Assembly (NCBI RefSeq): GCF_033439725.1
Contig: NW_026944383.1
Location: 7,564,001 to 7,628,000, forward strand
Reading direction: 5' to 3'
DNA length: 64,000 nt
Origin: Neurospora tetraspora
Lineage: Eukaryota > Ascomycota > Sordariomycetes > Sordariales > Sordariaceae
Shown: positions 34,975 to 44,858 of the stretch, in pieces
How positions within the stretch are numbered: position 1 is the stretch's first letter
Layout of the letters: each line of letters begins with the position of its first letter
Translations under genes and position numbers: made by a program
Notes under the pieces: model-generated
Told to the model about the DNA's origin: nothing
Seen by the model: only the letters and a program-made list of their open reading frames with translations
The model's database searches: none

Positions 34975-36816
34975 ATGGTTGACTCCAAGGAAACCTCCGA
35001 GTTTTCGGAGAAGACGGAAGCCTTCTCACAGTCAGAGATCGAGGCGCGGTTGCGAGATGCCCGCCGCGAGAGGGAGGAACTCCAACTTGCCATTAACAGC
35101 ACCGTCTCGCTCGATAGCCTAGTCATTCCACCGGATGAGGACATTCGCATTCTTGTCAGGCCGACCCGAGGGCGATCGGTCAGTCCGGGTCCGGGTAGTC
35201 TAGATAACTGCAGGTGGCTGGCTCTGCGCGCCGAGGTTGCAGAGAAGGACCAGACTCAACACAAGGTGCTTGCTGTTACGCAAACATCCCGGGATATCAA
35301 GTTCTCCGTCCGGATTCCTGGAGATCTGACAAGGCCCACGCTGTGGTGCGAGCTCTATTATGATCCGGCCAGCGATAAGCTTATCCTTGTCAATCGTTCC
35401 GGTAATCCCTTCATCCTATCCCGGGCCTCTACTACCGCTTTAGGGGATATCGAGGAGTATGAGGTCAACCCAGGCTTCAATAAAGATGTGTTTCCAGGCA
35501 CCTGGCGGATCAGGTTCTACCACTCCGATGTGCTTGACTTTCGCATTCTTGAGAAAAAGCCAACACTTTTCCGGGTTCCCTCTATCGATTCATCAAATCC
35601 GAGCCAGCTTGTAAGGAAGCGCTCCTATATGGGCGATGAGGGAGATGAAAACTCGAGCAACAAGAAACCCCGAGCATCGGAGGATATCGAAATCAAGAAA
35701 GAAGACACCGACATCAAGAAAGAAGATGGTGTCATCATGTTCTTGCCAGCAAAGACGAAGCCGCTCGTTTTCCCAATCCCGACCGGGGAGAAAAAAGAAC
35801 TTGTTTCCGCCAACGGCAGAAGAGAGCTTGTTGCATCCGACGGCAACCTTCTTCAGATTCAACCTGACGAGACGGTCCAAGTTACTAGTGGTGGCTGCGA
35901 GCTTGACGAATACACACTCACAAAGAAGTCAGACATTGCCTCGTCAAGCTTATCGAGCGTATTTACCGCCGACCACTCAAATGTACCAGATGGAGTCATT
36001 GTCGTCAAGGTGCTCAAGACCCGAACTCCCGCCACCGTCAACAACACCGCTATGGAATCCAGGAACGTGATCCATCAAGCCGACGTCTGGCTTCGGGAGC
36101 TTCAATATCAAGAGGACCTCCAACACAAGAGTATCGTACGTCTTTACGGCGGCGACGCGCGCTTCCTGTCTTTGTACATGGAGCACGTGGATGCCCGGGA
36201 TCTAGCGTCCAAGGGAATGTGGCGACGGATGGAGAATGACCGTTTCGCCGGTGACCGATCAGACGCAAAGCGCATCGTTCGGGACATTGCCAGTGCCCTG
36301 CACTACATCCATGGACGTGGTCTAGTCCACAACGACATCAAACCCGCCAACATCCTCTATAGCAGAGAGCGTGGGGCCGTCTTGTGTGACCTAGGTCTAT
36401 CGAGCCGCGCTAGAGACCCCCCTTCAATCGGCGGTACACCGTGGTACATCCCACCAGAGTTCATTGCTTTGAAACAACGTGGTACCCCCAGCGATGTTTG
36501 GGCCCTTGGAGTGACCATGCTGTACGTCATGGGCAAGATCGCCTTCCCAGATGCGCGTGGCAACAGAGCGCATCCCCAACATCTTCATTGGCTTATTGCC
36601 AAAGTTCACCCGAACCCACGCGATCGAAATCCTCAGCCGAGCGCTGTCAAACACATGCAGCAATGGTTGGGTGAAGTCAACATAGCCCGTGCACAGCTCA
36701 ATACGCAAGATGAACAAGAGAGGCTTGTGTACGATATGCTATCACCAAATCCAAACCAGAGAATCACGATGAGGGAGATCATGGCTCGAGTCCACGACCA
36801 AATCACGGAGAAATGA
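34975..36816 (+). CDS. Atypical protein kinase with a long fungal N-terminal region, 613 aa
   Basis: Single exon. Residues 1-60 form a charged coiled-coil-like helix (SEIEARLRDARREREELQ). Residues 75-190 look like a beta-rich domain (WLALRAEVAEKD, DIKFSVRIPG, LWCELYYDPASDKLILVNRSG), possibly FHA-like, but I am not certain. A basic/acidic linker with KKEDTDIKKED follows. The kinase domain covers about 310-610. It has K345 in VVKVLK, H452-N-D454 in LVHNDIKPANIL, D472-L-G in CDLGLSS, PPE (493-495) and D507-V-W-A-L-G. The glycine loop is poor. N replaces the Arg of HRD and Leu the Phe of DFG, so this is a non-RD kinase that keeps the catalytic Lys and both Asp. Activity is plausible but unproven. 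The start at 34975 (CGGCATGG) is preferred; an in-frame ATG at 34894 would add 27 residues. Confidence 0.87.
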   Translation: MVDSKETSEFSEKTEAFSQSEIEARLRDARREREELQLAINSTVSLDSLVIPPDEDIRILVRPTRGRSVSPGPGSLDNCRWLALRAEVAEKDQTQHKVLAVTQTSRDIKFSVRIPGDLTRPTLWCELYYDPASDKLILVNRSGNPFILSRASTTALGDIEEYEVNPGFNKDVFPGTWRIRFYHSDVLDFRILEKKPTLFRVPSIDSSNPSQLVRKRSYMGDEGDENSSNKKPRASEDIEIKKEDTDIKKEDGVIMFLPAKTKPLVFPIPTGEKKELVSANGRRELVASDGNLLQIQPDETVQVTSGGCELDEYTLTKKSDIASSSLSSVFTADHSNVPDGVIVVKVLKTRTPATVNNTAMESRNVIHQADVWLRELQYQEDLQHKSIVRLYGGDARFLSLYMEHVDARDLASKGMWRRMENDRFAGDRSDAKRIVRDIASALHYIHGRGLVHNDIKPANILYSRERGAVLCDLGLSSRARDPPSIGGTPWYIPPEFIALKQRGTPSDVWALGVTMLYVMGKIAFPDARGNRAHPQHLHWLIAKVHPNPRDRNPQPSAVKHMQQWLGEVNIARAQLNTQDEQERLVYDMLSPNPNQRITMREIMARVHDQITEK

Positions 36817-37114
36817 GGAAGTACAGTATATGACATATATCGACATCTACACCGGAAATAAACACCTGTATCTACGCATTACTTTGGTTAAAAGCAAGGA
36901 GTTAATATCATCTCACACAGTAAGTTCATAGCCCTCCTTCTCGGGTCCTCCTGTGGCACTCGCAGACGTGTCACACTGGGACATTCCCGAGTACCTCAAA
37001 CTCGTTGTAGCGTTGCTCACACATGGTAGTATTAGAACTTTGTATTTCCTATCTTGTACACCACCACAAGCTTTCCGTGGTATAACCACCAACAACTCGA
37101 ACCCCGTTCCCCAA
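36817..37114. other. Convergent 3' gap between the kinase and BIM1-like genes
   Basis: It contains the two 3' ends (kinase on the plus strand, BIM1-like on the minus strand). No further gene is seen in the 298 bases. Confidence 0.5.
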
Positions 37115-37975
37115 TCACAGCACCATACCAGTCACAAAGCTCAACGCCATACCCACAACGGCTGTGAGAGCAACGGTGTTCAACCCAACGAATGAAGCAC
37201 CACTCTTCTTGTCGTCCGCGCTGTCGCCGCCATCGGTGCTATTGCCGCCATCGGTGCTATTGCCGCCATCGGTGCTGTTATCACTCTGCTCCTTGATCTG
37301 AACAAACGACACTTTCTCATCAGTCTTGCACTCATCCTTCGACAGCGCCGTGGCGTTGGCGCGGAAGGTGATATCGGCGCACTGTTACCACTCCTCATTA
37401 GCAAATCTCCTTTTCCACTCATCACCTTCCCTCTCAAAGGTCACCAAGAAAACTCACGTTATACAAAGCACTCCCACTCTCTCCCACCGTAACAACCTGG
37501 ATACTCCCCTCCTGGCCATCCGACGGGTTCAAGCCCTCAGGAAGCGGCAGGTCAACGCAAAGCGTGCCCGCTCCCGTGACGTTCCAGAACGTGGGTCCGG
37601 TGAGGGTGTAGTTGAAGTTGGTCACGTTGCTGCCCAGACCGAGGTTGACGAACACGTACTCCCACGGGTGGTGCAAGTCCACCTTGAGGCTGCCGCCTTT
37701 GAGGGGCCAGTCGGTGCGGTTACCAGAGGTGGAGGTGGAGGCGGGGACGCCGGCGCCTGTGGGTGGGAATGGGGTGTTAGTTCCAGTGATAGATGGGAAG
37801 CGAGGGAGGAGGGGAGAGGAGGGAGGGAGGGACAAGGCTTACAAGGATATTGCCATTGGGAGTAGTTGGTGCCGGACTCGAGAGTGTCGGCGCGCCAGGC
37901 GGGGTATTCGAGGGCGAAGTGCGCGGAGGCGAGAGGCGCAATAGCCGCTGCGAAGAGGAGAGTTGCGGAAACCAT
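37115..37975 (-). CDS. Secreted, GPI-tailed BIM1-like copper-binding protein (LPMO-like, X325 type), 232 aa
   Basis: Exons on the minus strand are 37975-37843, 37756-37458 and 37381-37115, with introns of 86 and 76 nt. A clear signal peptide ends ...LASA, so the mature chain begins with His (HFALEYPAWRADTL). An N-terminal His is the first ligand of the copper histidine brace in this family. The body continues with NYSQWQYPC, ASTSTSGNRTDWPL, LHHPWEYVFVNLG, NFNYTLTGPTFWNVTG and LPEGLNPSDGQ, the usual BIM1-like order. Six NxS/T sites are candidates for N-glycosylation. Residues from about 170 hold three NSTDGG-type repeats, then a hydrophobic tail after a small-residue site, as expected for GPI attachment. 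Relatives such as Bim1 of Cryptococcus and X325 proteins bind copper at the cell surface and are not oxidative polysaccharide enzymes; the role here is inferred from them. Confidence 0.9.
37226..37279 (-). repeat. 18-bp coding tandem repeat, three copies
   Basis: Units at 37226-37243, 37244-37261 and 37262-37279 encode repeated NSTDGG-like blocks in the BIM1-like protein stalk. The copies are nearly identical in DNA, which suggests recent expansion. Confidence 0.85.
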
Positions 37976-39668
37976 TTTGGTGGTGTTGGTTGGGTTGATG
38001 GTGGTTGTCGATGTTGGAGGAGGAAGAAAGCTGATCTCGCTCGGGGTTCGGCGGCGTGTGTCGCTTAAGAATCCAAATTATACCAAGTCGCGGAGCACTT
38101 GGGAGACGGCCGTCACGTCACCAAATATTCTTAATGGGTTGTTTGTTGTTTAGTTATTATAGTTCCTCGATCCGGTGGGTGACGGTGAAAGACGCGGGCG
38201 AGGAGAGGACGGGGAGAAGGCCTTGCAGTTGTTTGCGAAACCTCGAGAGAATATAGCTTCTTTATACCCCAGGCTTGGCTGCATCTGCACTTTTCTGCTT
38301 TCTGATTCGAGAATTCAAGCTGATGTTCCCATTCACCGAACCGGTTAACAATGGAGTGAGCAAGTTCCTTGTTGCTTGTGCTTGTGCTTGTGCCACCAAC
38401 GTGGAATGTGCGTGGTGGAGACCCCACTATCTTGCTCAACTGCACCTCAGCCTTGATTGCATGTGCCCTTGTGTTCGCAGTGGGAAGGTACCATACCCGG
38501 TCGTGCCTTCCTTTCCATTACTGTACCTTTTTCCTACTGTAAAAGGCGAGAGCGGCAAGCTTCGTGGCAGCTCCAGCTCCAGCCGAGGATCGAACCCCAA
38601 GCGGGAGCTGTGCGGGAGTCCTGACAGCTCTCTCGTCTCGTCTTGGCAATCCAATAGCCTCGCCAAAACGGGCACTAAGTGAGCAAGTTATAAGTCAAGG
38701 CGTTCCCTCGCCAACTCATATCCTTCCAGCCAGCCCTTGCTCTCGTTGAGGTCGTCTTCAGTTCTTCGGTTCGGGTTACGCCTCCATGATCTCCCGCCTC
38801 CCGTCAGGTACGCATCCTTTAATCCCTTGTGGGCCTGGGTCTGGACCTCGACCTCAACCTGGTCCGATATGGGCATGGACCGACCGACCACCTTGGCGTT
38901 GAACCGCGAGGCAACTAATTGAACATTTTCCACGAGTTTCATTCAGACAACAGACTGAACGATCATACTAGGGAGAATTCAGCTCACGATGCCAAGCACC
39001 AGCTCACCGAGCATTGAACGGCGGTGGCTTCCATGTTGTCGTGAGTAACTTAAGTTTCGTGGGATCTTGGAAGGTTGGAAGTCGTGAAAGTGGTGGAGAT
39101 GGAAGGTTGGTTGTTGTTGGGTGTTGGAATAAACTTGCTCAAATGAACGCGCATGAGCTTGGGGTCGGGTTGGGGAAGTTGCATGCTGCATGCAGGAAGG
39201 GACCACCACCACCACAGGTACGTACCGCGCAGTCCCGGATTCCAGGTTGCTTCTTGTGTTCAGAGCGTTCTAGACTTCAACTTCAACTTCGGGCTGCTTG
39301 TCGAGATTCAAAATTTGTAGTTGATTTACGACTTTTACTTCGCTTGTTACTCATGTTGTTCGGGTTCATCGCATCTCTTGTGCAATGACTCGGGAACGCA
39401 CGTGGAATGCGTTTTCAGACGAACATGTTTCGAAGGACAAAGATGGGATGAACGGGAGTGGTACCTGATCGGCGCTGTCCGTTCGGACGATGGTCCGGGC
39501 TGTCGGGATTCATCAAGGACAAAAAAGGAATACAGAAACGCATGACGGCTCCTTTCTTGTAGTGTCTTGTTTACACCCCCTTTTCGCTGTACTACAATCG
39601 TTTTGCTTCAATCACAACTGAGCTTCAAAAGGACATTCTCTGCGACATCCTGACAACAATCACAAAAA
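37976..39668. other. Intergenic stretch between the BIM1-like gene and tRNA-Gly
   Basis: No convincing gene. Short frames on both strands lack motifs. It includes the BIM1-like promoter on its left side. Confidence 0.5.
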
Positions 39669-39739
39669 GCGCCAGTGGTTTAGTGGTAAAATCCATCGTT
39701 GCCATCGATGGGCCCCGCGTTCGATTCGCGGCTGGCGCA
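39669..39739 (+). tRNA. tRNA-Gly (GCC)
   Basis: The 71-nt cloverleaf has acceptor GCGCCAG paired with CTGGCGC and discriminator A. The anticodon loop TTGCCAT reads GCC between CATCG and CGATG. The T-arm contains GTTCGATTC. No intron. T-rich sequence about 30-45 bp downstream may end Pol III transcription. Confidence 0.96.
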
Positions 39740-39943
39740 TTTGTTTCTTGTGAACGAGTCAGTTCAATTTTTTTTTGCTCTTCTTTCGCTTTTTCTTTCT
39801 GTTCTGTTCCACTTTGGTGAAAGCCGGGATTCCTAGAGTTGGGGACATCAACTTTTTGGCTGTGACTGGACGTGGCACCCGATAGGATTGGATTGGGTTG
39901 TTAAGTCCCCACTCCAAACCCGAATTTCAACAATCACAACAAC

Positions 39944-40017
39944 GGTCCGATGGTGTAGTTGGTTATCACGTCAGTCTAACACACTGAAGGTCCTGAGATC
40001 GAGCCTCAGTCGGATCA
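39944..40017 (+). tRNA. tRNA-Val (AAC)
   Basis: The 74-nt cloverleaf has acceptor GGTCCGA paired with TCGGATC and discriminator A. The anticodon loop CTAACAC reads AAC. A-box and B-box (GATCGAGCC) are in place. No intron. It lies 205 bp after tRNA-Gly in the same direction and is followed by T runs that would terminate Pol III. Confidence 0.96.
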
Positions 40018-40069
40018 ATTGTTCTTTTATTTTTTGGTTTTTGGTTTTTTTTTTTTTTTTGGTTTTTCT

Positions 40070-40071
<2 letters not shown>

Positions 40072-40114
<43 letters not shown>
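40072..40114. repeat. Poly-T tract, 43 nt
   Basis: An uninterrupted T run, preceded by a shorter T-rich stretch from 40026. Confidence 0.9.
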
Positions 40115-40116
<2 letters not shown>

Positions 40117-40235
40117 GATTTTCTTCTCTTTGGTTTTTGTCTCGACATCTTTTTTCGTCGCCGTTCAATAATTCAATTTTTTTTGTCGGCGATGTTTGCA
40201 CCAATTCATCCGGTCTGCACGTCCCTGCGCTTGAT

Positions 40236-40236
<1 letters not shown>

Positions 40237-40276
<40 letters not shown>
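40237..40276. repeat. Poly-T tract, 40 nt
   Basis: A second uninterrupted T run, on the same strand and 122 bp after the first. Confidence 0.9.
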
Positions 40277-40277
<1 letters not shown>

Positions 40278-41127
40278 GCGCGTGCTGTGCAGTCCAGACC
40301 GAACGAATCGTTTGGACCATTGTTGAAATCATCAATTCCATGCTTCAACTCCAATTTTCGTCTCATCTCCTTCTCCTTACCCGCCAGTTTGGTACACCTC
40401 TTTTGGTGTCATTGGACGCCACCAGTGCACTGTGCGCAAAGCGACATTCAGGAGGTCTTTGGGCATTTGGTTTGACCTCGGTTTCAACTCCACTGACTGG
40501 ACTCGGCTTGTTCTCACCATCAATCCCGAACACCATAAACGAACGCGCTTAGAGACTCGACGTCGTTTGATCCGGATCTCGAATTTCCCCAAATTCCCCC
40601 CCCAGGTTGAGGTTTCAGTCGATCCGAAAACGAGATCCTGGGGTCGAAGCTGAAGATGGCACAGTTACAGAGCTGTGTTAGTGCCACTCAGTGTGCCACA
40701 TTCCCACGTTCCTTGGGGGTTACAGGAGGACGGTTGGGGACAGAACACGAACAAGAATTGGAATTGGCAGGACCGATAGGGATGAGTTAAGAGGGCAGGA
40801 GAAACAAGTTCGAAGATGAAAGGACTGTGTGGGGATTTCTGGGGTGGCACGCGCGGCTCTAGGGTCAATGTCATGGAGTTGCTCTGTTCTCTCGATGATG
40901 AGGAACCACTGGGAGTGGTGTGTCTGGAGATGTGATGGCTAATGTGTATGTATATATGCGCCCACGACTGGCTTGTTTCGTTGGATGAAGCTCTCTCTCA
41001 CTTATCTCGACATTCACACCCTCCCTCGCTAAGTCCAATCCAATCTGAGGAGAGACTGAAGCAGACAAAAAGCCTCCTACCGGTATACAACTACGTATCC
41101 AACAACTTCCACCAACAAACTTTCAAA

Positions 41128-41682
41128 ATGGCGAACCTTAGCTTCTTCAACTTTACCATCCGACAAATCTCCCTCCTCCTCCTCTTCATTGTCGTCAACA
41201 ACCTCGTTTCAGCGGCCTTCATCCCGCGCAAATTCACACGTCCTCAACTGGACCAAACCCACACCCACCCCATCTTTAAACGAAACCCGCTCCCGCTTCC
41301 AGTCCCACAAGACTTCCTCGAGGCAGTAGTCGTCCCAACTCCACCTCCTGGAGGCGTTGAAGTTGTCCCTACTCCACCCCCTGGAGCTGTTGATGTTATC
41401 CCTACGCCGCCTCCTGAAGCAGTCCCTACCCCGCCTCCTGGAGCAGGTGGTGAGGTTCTTGTCCCTGCTCCGCCCCCCGAAGCCATCACCCCCCTCCCGG
41501 AACCTGTGACACCCCTGCCTCCGGCTGTCACTCCGATCGGGCCCGCTGTCACTCCGATTCCTGGTTCTGGGGCTTGGGCTGGGAGTGGTGGGATTGGGGA
41601 GGCGCCGGTGGTTGTGACGCCTGCTGCTGCTAAGCGGACGGGGGCGCCGAGGGTGGTGAGGCGGAAGTTGAAGTTGCTTTGA
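41128..41682 (+). CDS. Secreted proline-repeat protein, 184 aa
   Basis: Single exon, with ATG in the context CAAAATGG. The N-terminus has a signal peptide (hydrophobic ISLLLLFIVVNNLVSA, likely cut after SA). The mature part has degenerate repeats of the form VPTPPPG/E (about residues 70-125), then PLPEP, PLPPAVTPIGPAVTPIPG. The C-terminus is basic (VVRRKLKLL). Dibasic KR sites occur before the repeats (IFKRNP) and near the end (AAKRTG), so Kex2 could release the repeat region or a basic tail peptide. No enzymatic domain and few or no cysteines. It may be a cell-wall structural protein or a precursor of processed peptides. I do not recognise a named family. Confidence 0.78.
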   Translation: MANLSFFNFTIRQISLLLLFIVVNNLVSAAFIPRKFTRPQLDQTHTHPIFKRNPLPLPVPQDFLEAVVVPTPPPGGVEVVPTPPPGAVDVIPTPPPEAVPTPPPGAGGEVLVPAPPPEAITPLPEPVTPLPPAVTPIGPAVTPIPGSGAWAGSGGIGEAPVVVTPAAAKRTGAPRVVRRKLKLL

Positions 41683-41997
41683 GGTTAGATGCTAAGAGAT
41701 GATTGGTATAGATGGGTGAGAATGACGCGGGATGAGCGAAAGAGTAGTACCATGGGTAGTTAAGGAAAGTGGATGAGGAGGTGGTTGACGACGATCACGG
41801 GCAGTAAAGAGAAGAAGGGAAGGGGGGGTGAAGAACGATGACTGTATTCTTCTGTACATTATCATTAGCCAATTGGTATCATATGCATAAAATCCCCAAA
41901 GTACCAACTCCATCCATGTCACTATCCAAAGTCCCTGCCCAGCATTCCTCATACCTCCTGCCCCTGATTTTCTTTCCCCTGACCACAGCCTCCCCTC
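41683..41997. other. Convergent 3' gap
   Basis: The proline-repeat gene (+) and the 415-aa gene (-) end here. No gene seen. Confidence 0.5.
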
Positions 41998-43245
41998 TCA
42001 AACGGGAGTGTCCTCATCAAAATAACTCCCCCAAACCCCCTCCACCTCCGCCATATACTCCGTCGGACTCAACTTCCTCAACCCCTTCTCCCCCAGCTCC
42101 CTCTGCTCCTCCACCGGATCAATAACCGGCGTCGCCACCCTCACATTCAACGACGACACCCGTCTCAGCAACCGTTCCGGCACAGGCGGCGGACCCCCCT
42201 CCTTGGCGTTATATCGATCGATAATCCCAATCAGCTCCGAGAAAGCGTCGGCTTCTGCTTTCCCGCATTCGCGAGCTGTGGGGTTGTCCAGGTCTAGGTC
42301 GGAAGGGCTCATTAAGCGGTTTAGGGCGTCGAGGTTGTAAGTTTTTGGTTGCCTTTCGCCAGAGGTGGTAGTCATGTCGCTGTCTCCCGACCCTGAAGAG
42401 CCATCTGACTGTCGTCGGAGGTTGGGTGTGCTCTTGCTGCTCTTGTGGTAGTAACCCTGGGAGAGGCGGAAGTTGATGCGTGCTGGCGGGTTGCGTTTGC
42501 CGGGATAAAAGTGGGAGCGGCGGAGTTGGGCTTTTGGTGAGGGGGGTAGGAGTTGGGGTGATATTGAGTGGGAGGACTCCATAGACAAAGGACGGAGCGG
42601 TGATCGGGGTGGTGGTGAAGGTGGTGAGGGCGGCGCGTAGGTGGGTGGTGGAGGTGTTTCGTCTGCGTCGGAGAGACTGCTGACGTCGTCATTGTGAACG
42701 TCTGGTTCTAGTTCTGGGACCTGGTCGGATCCTGATGATAAGGGCCGTGATCGTGATGGGTCTGATCCGCATGATAGAGGTCGTGTTGGTGTTGGTAGAG
42801 GAAGGGATATTTGGTCTGACGCGGACATCGAGGGTCGTCGTGGTGATTTTGGAGGAGGTGGAGGTACCAAGCAAGCGCTTGGCGAGAGAAATTTGTTTTC
42901 GTTATGTGTTGACTTTGTGTTTGGTATCGAAAGATTTGTTGACTTGGATGTGGTGGTGTCAATGCTTGATGTCTTTCTGCAGGCAACAGGCCGTGGGAAT
43001 GAAAAGTTCAAAAACGCGGCAGTGGACGCTTCCTGGGGCCGGAACACAGAAAGGGGTCTCGGTGTTGGCGATCCATTGTTCGGGATCACCAAAGGTGGAA
43101 GTGATGTCCCTCGTGCATGTCCGAATGTGTGAGATGAGGTTGGGGGTGACGGAGGAGGCCTTCGAGGTGGTTCACTGTAAAGACCTGTGATGTAATCCCG
43201 GCAGATGCCAGATTCAGACATGCTATGGCCATGCAGTGCTGCCAT
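41998..43245 (-). CDS. Uncharacterised Pro/Ser-rich fungal protein, 415 aa
   Basis: Single exon with ATG at 43245 and stop at 41998. A second Met follows within the first ten residues. Residues 1-290 are low in complexity and likely disordered, with several PPPP and PSPP stretches and many SP/TP sites that could bind SH3/WW domains or be phosphorylated. Residues 300-415 look folded: LDALNRLMSPSDLDLDNPTARECGKAEADAFSELI..IDRYNAKEGG, then ERLLRRVSSLNVRVATP and LSPTEYMAEVEGVWGSYFDEDTPV. No signal peptide or membrane segment. I cannot name the family. The alternating long frame in the opposite strand is a composition shadow. Confidence 0.75.
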   Translation of the reverse strand: MAALHGHSMSESGICRDYITGLYSEPPRRPPPSPPTSSHTFGHARGTSLPPLVIPNNGSPTPRPLSVFRPQEASTAAFLNFSFPRPVACRKTSSIDTTTSKSTNLSIPNTKSTHNENKFLSPSACLVPPPPPKSPRRPSMSASDQISLPLPTPTRPLSCGSDPSRSRPLSSGSDQVPELEPDVHNDDVSSLSDADETPPPPTYAPPSPPSPPPRSPLRPLSMESSHSISPQLLPPSPKAQLRRSHFYPGKRNPPARINFRLSQGYYHKSSKSTPNLRRQSDGSSGSGDSDMTTTSGERQPKTYNLDALNRLMSPSDLDLDNPTARECGKAEADAFSELIGIIDRYNAKEGGPPPVPERLLRRVSSLNVRVATPVIDPVEEQRELGEKGLRKLSPTEYMAEVEGVWGSYFDEDTPV

Positions 43246-44858
43246 GCTGGTGTAAGGTACCGAAGATGGAGTTCGGGGAAGCCTTCTCGACGCAGAGGAC
43301 GAACGAAGTCAAAGCGAACGAACTGGACAGTTGTTGAAACGCTCAAATACAATGCGGTGAAGAAGGAGGCTTCCCTTGACAAACCGGACAAAGCTTGTGT
43401 GGACTCACTCGAGTCAAGAGAGCTGCAGCTTTCGTGTAGATCTGGGTGGGTGTCGTCAGAGAACGAACTAAAATGGAGTAGCAGTACCAAACGAAGTGGC
43501 TGAGATTGTGCGATCACCTCACTGGTACACCAATTGGATACTCATAAAGGGAATCCTTATCCCCGACCACCGATTGACATGTTAGTGAAGCTCTTCGATC
43601 TCGTATTATTGCTCGAATTGCGACCACTGGATCCACGTTGGAACTTGGGAGTGGCACACAGCCAGGAGCAGATCTGCTGGCAACGGCCGCTAACATAGCA
43701 GTTCAGTTTTTAGCCCTGAAGCTGGCGCTGCAATTTGGACGCGTGCTCGAGTCCGACTTGCGGGGATCTGGAAGATAAAAGATTTCTTCAAGCTGATCGG
43801 CTTCATAACCTCGGATGCCTGACGGACTTTTTGAAAATTTCAGCTTTTTGCGTTCGGCGTCGTTCTGTTCTTCAGTGGGCTGGAGCGTGGCTGCGCTCTA
43901 AATATGGATCGGATGACGTTGCTCCCCAACTTCGGCTCAGCCCCGCATGGGTCAAGTTGGCCTCCGGTCTTGGCATAAGTGGAGCCACCCAACACCGGAC
44001 GATCTGGGCCCACTCTGCCGCAGACGGCAGGCAAGGCATCCTGGAGTTTGCACTTGTTCTTTTTCATGAATTCCGTGTCGCCGTCAAAGTTCGTGCGATT
44101 CGACCATGCGAGAGTCTTCCAGTCTTACCCACCAAGCGCAACCTCGATTGTCAACTGACCACACAAACCTTCGCAGAAGAATCAAATACGAACCCTGACC
44201 CTCGAACGACGAATCGCGATACGAGCAACAATCAACCAAGCTGACTTCCCAGAATGTCCGTCTTGGCAACAACCATGATTCGCACCACGAAATGCCTCGA
44301 AGAAACGTGATGACCACGAGCGCGCAACGTTCTATTTACCGGCCGCTTGGTACACCGTCCTCTATACGCGCAAGTGCCATGGCTGAGACATGATTGTCAG
44401 GGGAACCAAGCGAGGATCTGCCATCACTGCCTTGCGAACTCCGCAATCTGTCCCTGCAATAAAAGAAAGGAATATCAACAGAAGAAAAGAAAGGAATATC
44501 AACAGAAGAGAAGATCGGAATTGCCGGCTGGTATTTCCAGAGATATGCAAGCCTACGTTGCACAACGTCTTGGGTGTACTACTATGTAAGCTCTGTGTAA
44601 CACTCGCGGCAGAAATAGCGATGAACACCATGCATACCGAGGATAACGCGGTTGAACGGACAAAAAGACAGCTTCAATTCTCAGTCTATGCCTCTCCAAA
44701 GGAAACCGTAAAAACAAAACGACAAACGCCTCGCTTCGCTATCTAGAACCTAGGTATCCCAAAAAGCAAAACACCTGCCTGCCCGCCTGCCGGAATATGA
44801 CGATATGTACAGACCTCTTTTTCCTTCTCCATGTATTTTTACCCAGATACCAATAACA
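43246..44858. other. Intergenic stretch, 1.6 kb
   Basis: A 169-codon plus-strand frame at 43735-44244 has no motif and an unremarkable start, so I do not call it. A perfect 24-bp tandem duplication lies at 44461-44508. Confidence 0.5.
44461..44508. repeat. Perfect 24-bp tandem duplication
   Basis: Units at 44461-44484 and 44485-44508 are identical purine-rich blocks. Confidence 0.9.

Larger units (their letters stand above)
40018..41127. other. Intergenic stretch with two very long T tracts
   Basis: It holds pure T runs at 40072-40114 and 40237-40276 downstream of tRNA-Val. The lysine- or phenylalanine-rich frames across them are artefacts. A TATATAT box at about 40950 lies 170 bp before the ATG of the proline-repeat gene and could be its TATA element. 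Confidence 0.55.

Noticed and set aside
39966-40366. Lysine-rich minus-strand frames across the T tracts
   Set aside because: Artefacts of the poly-T runs and of tRNA-Val sequence.
43735-44244. 169-codon plus-strand frame
   Set aside because: No motif, weak start and no support from neighbours.
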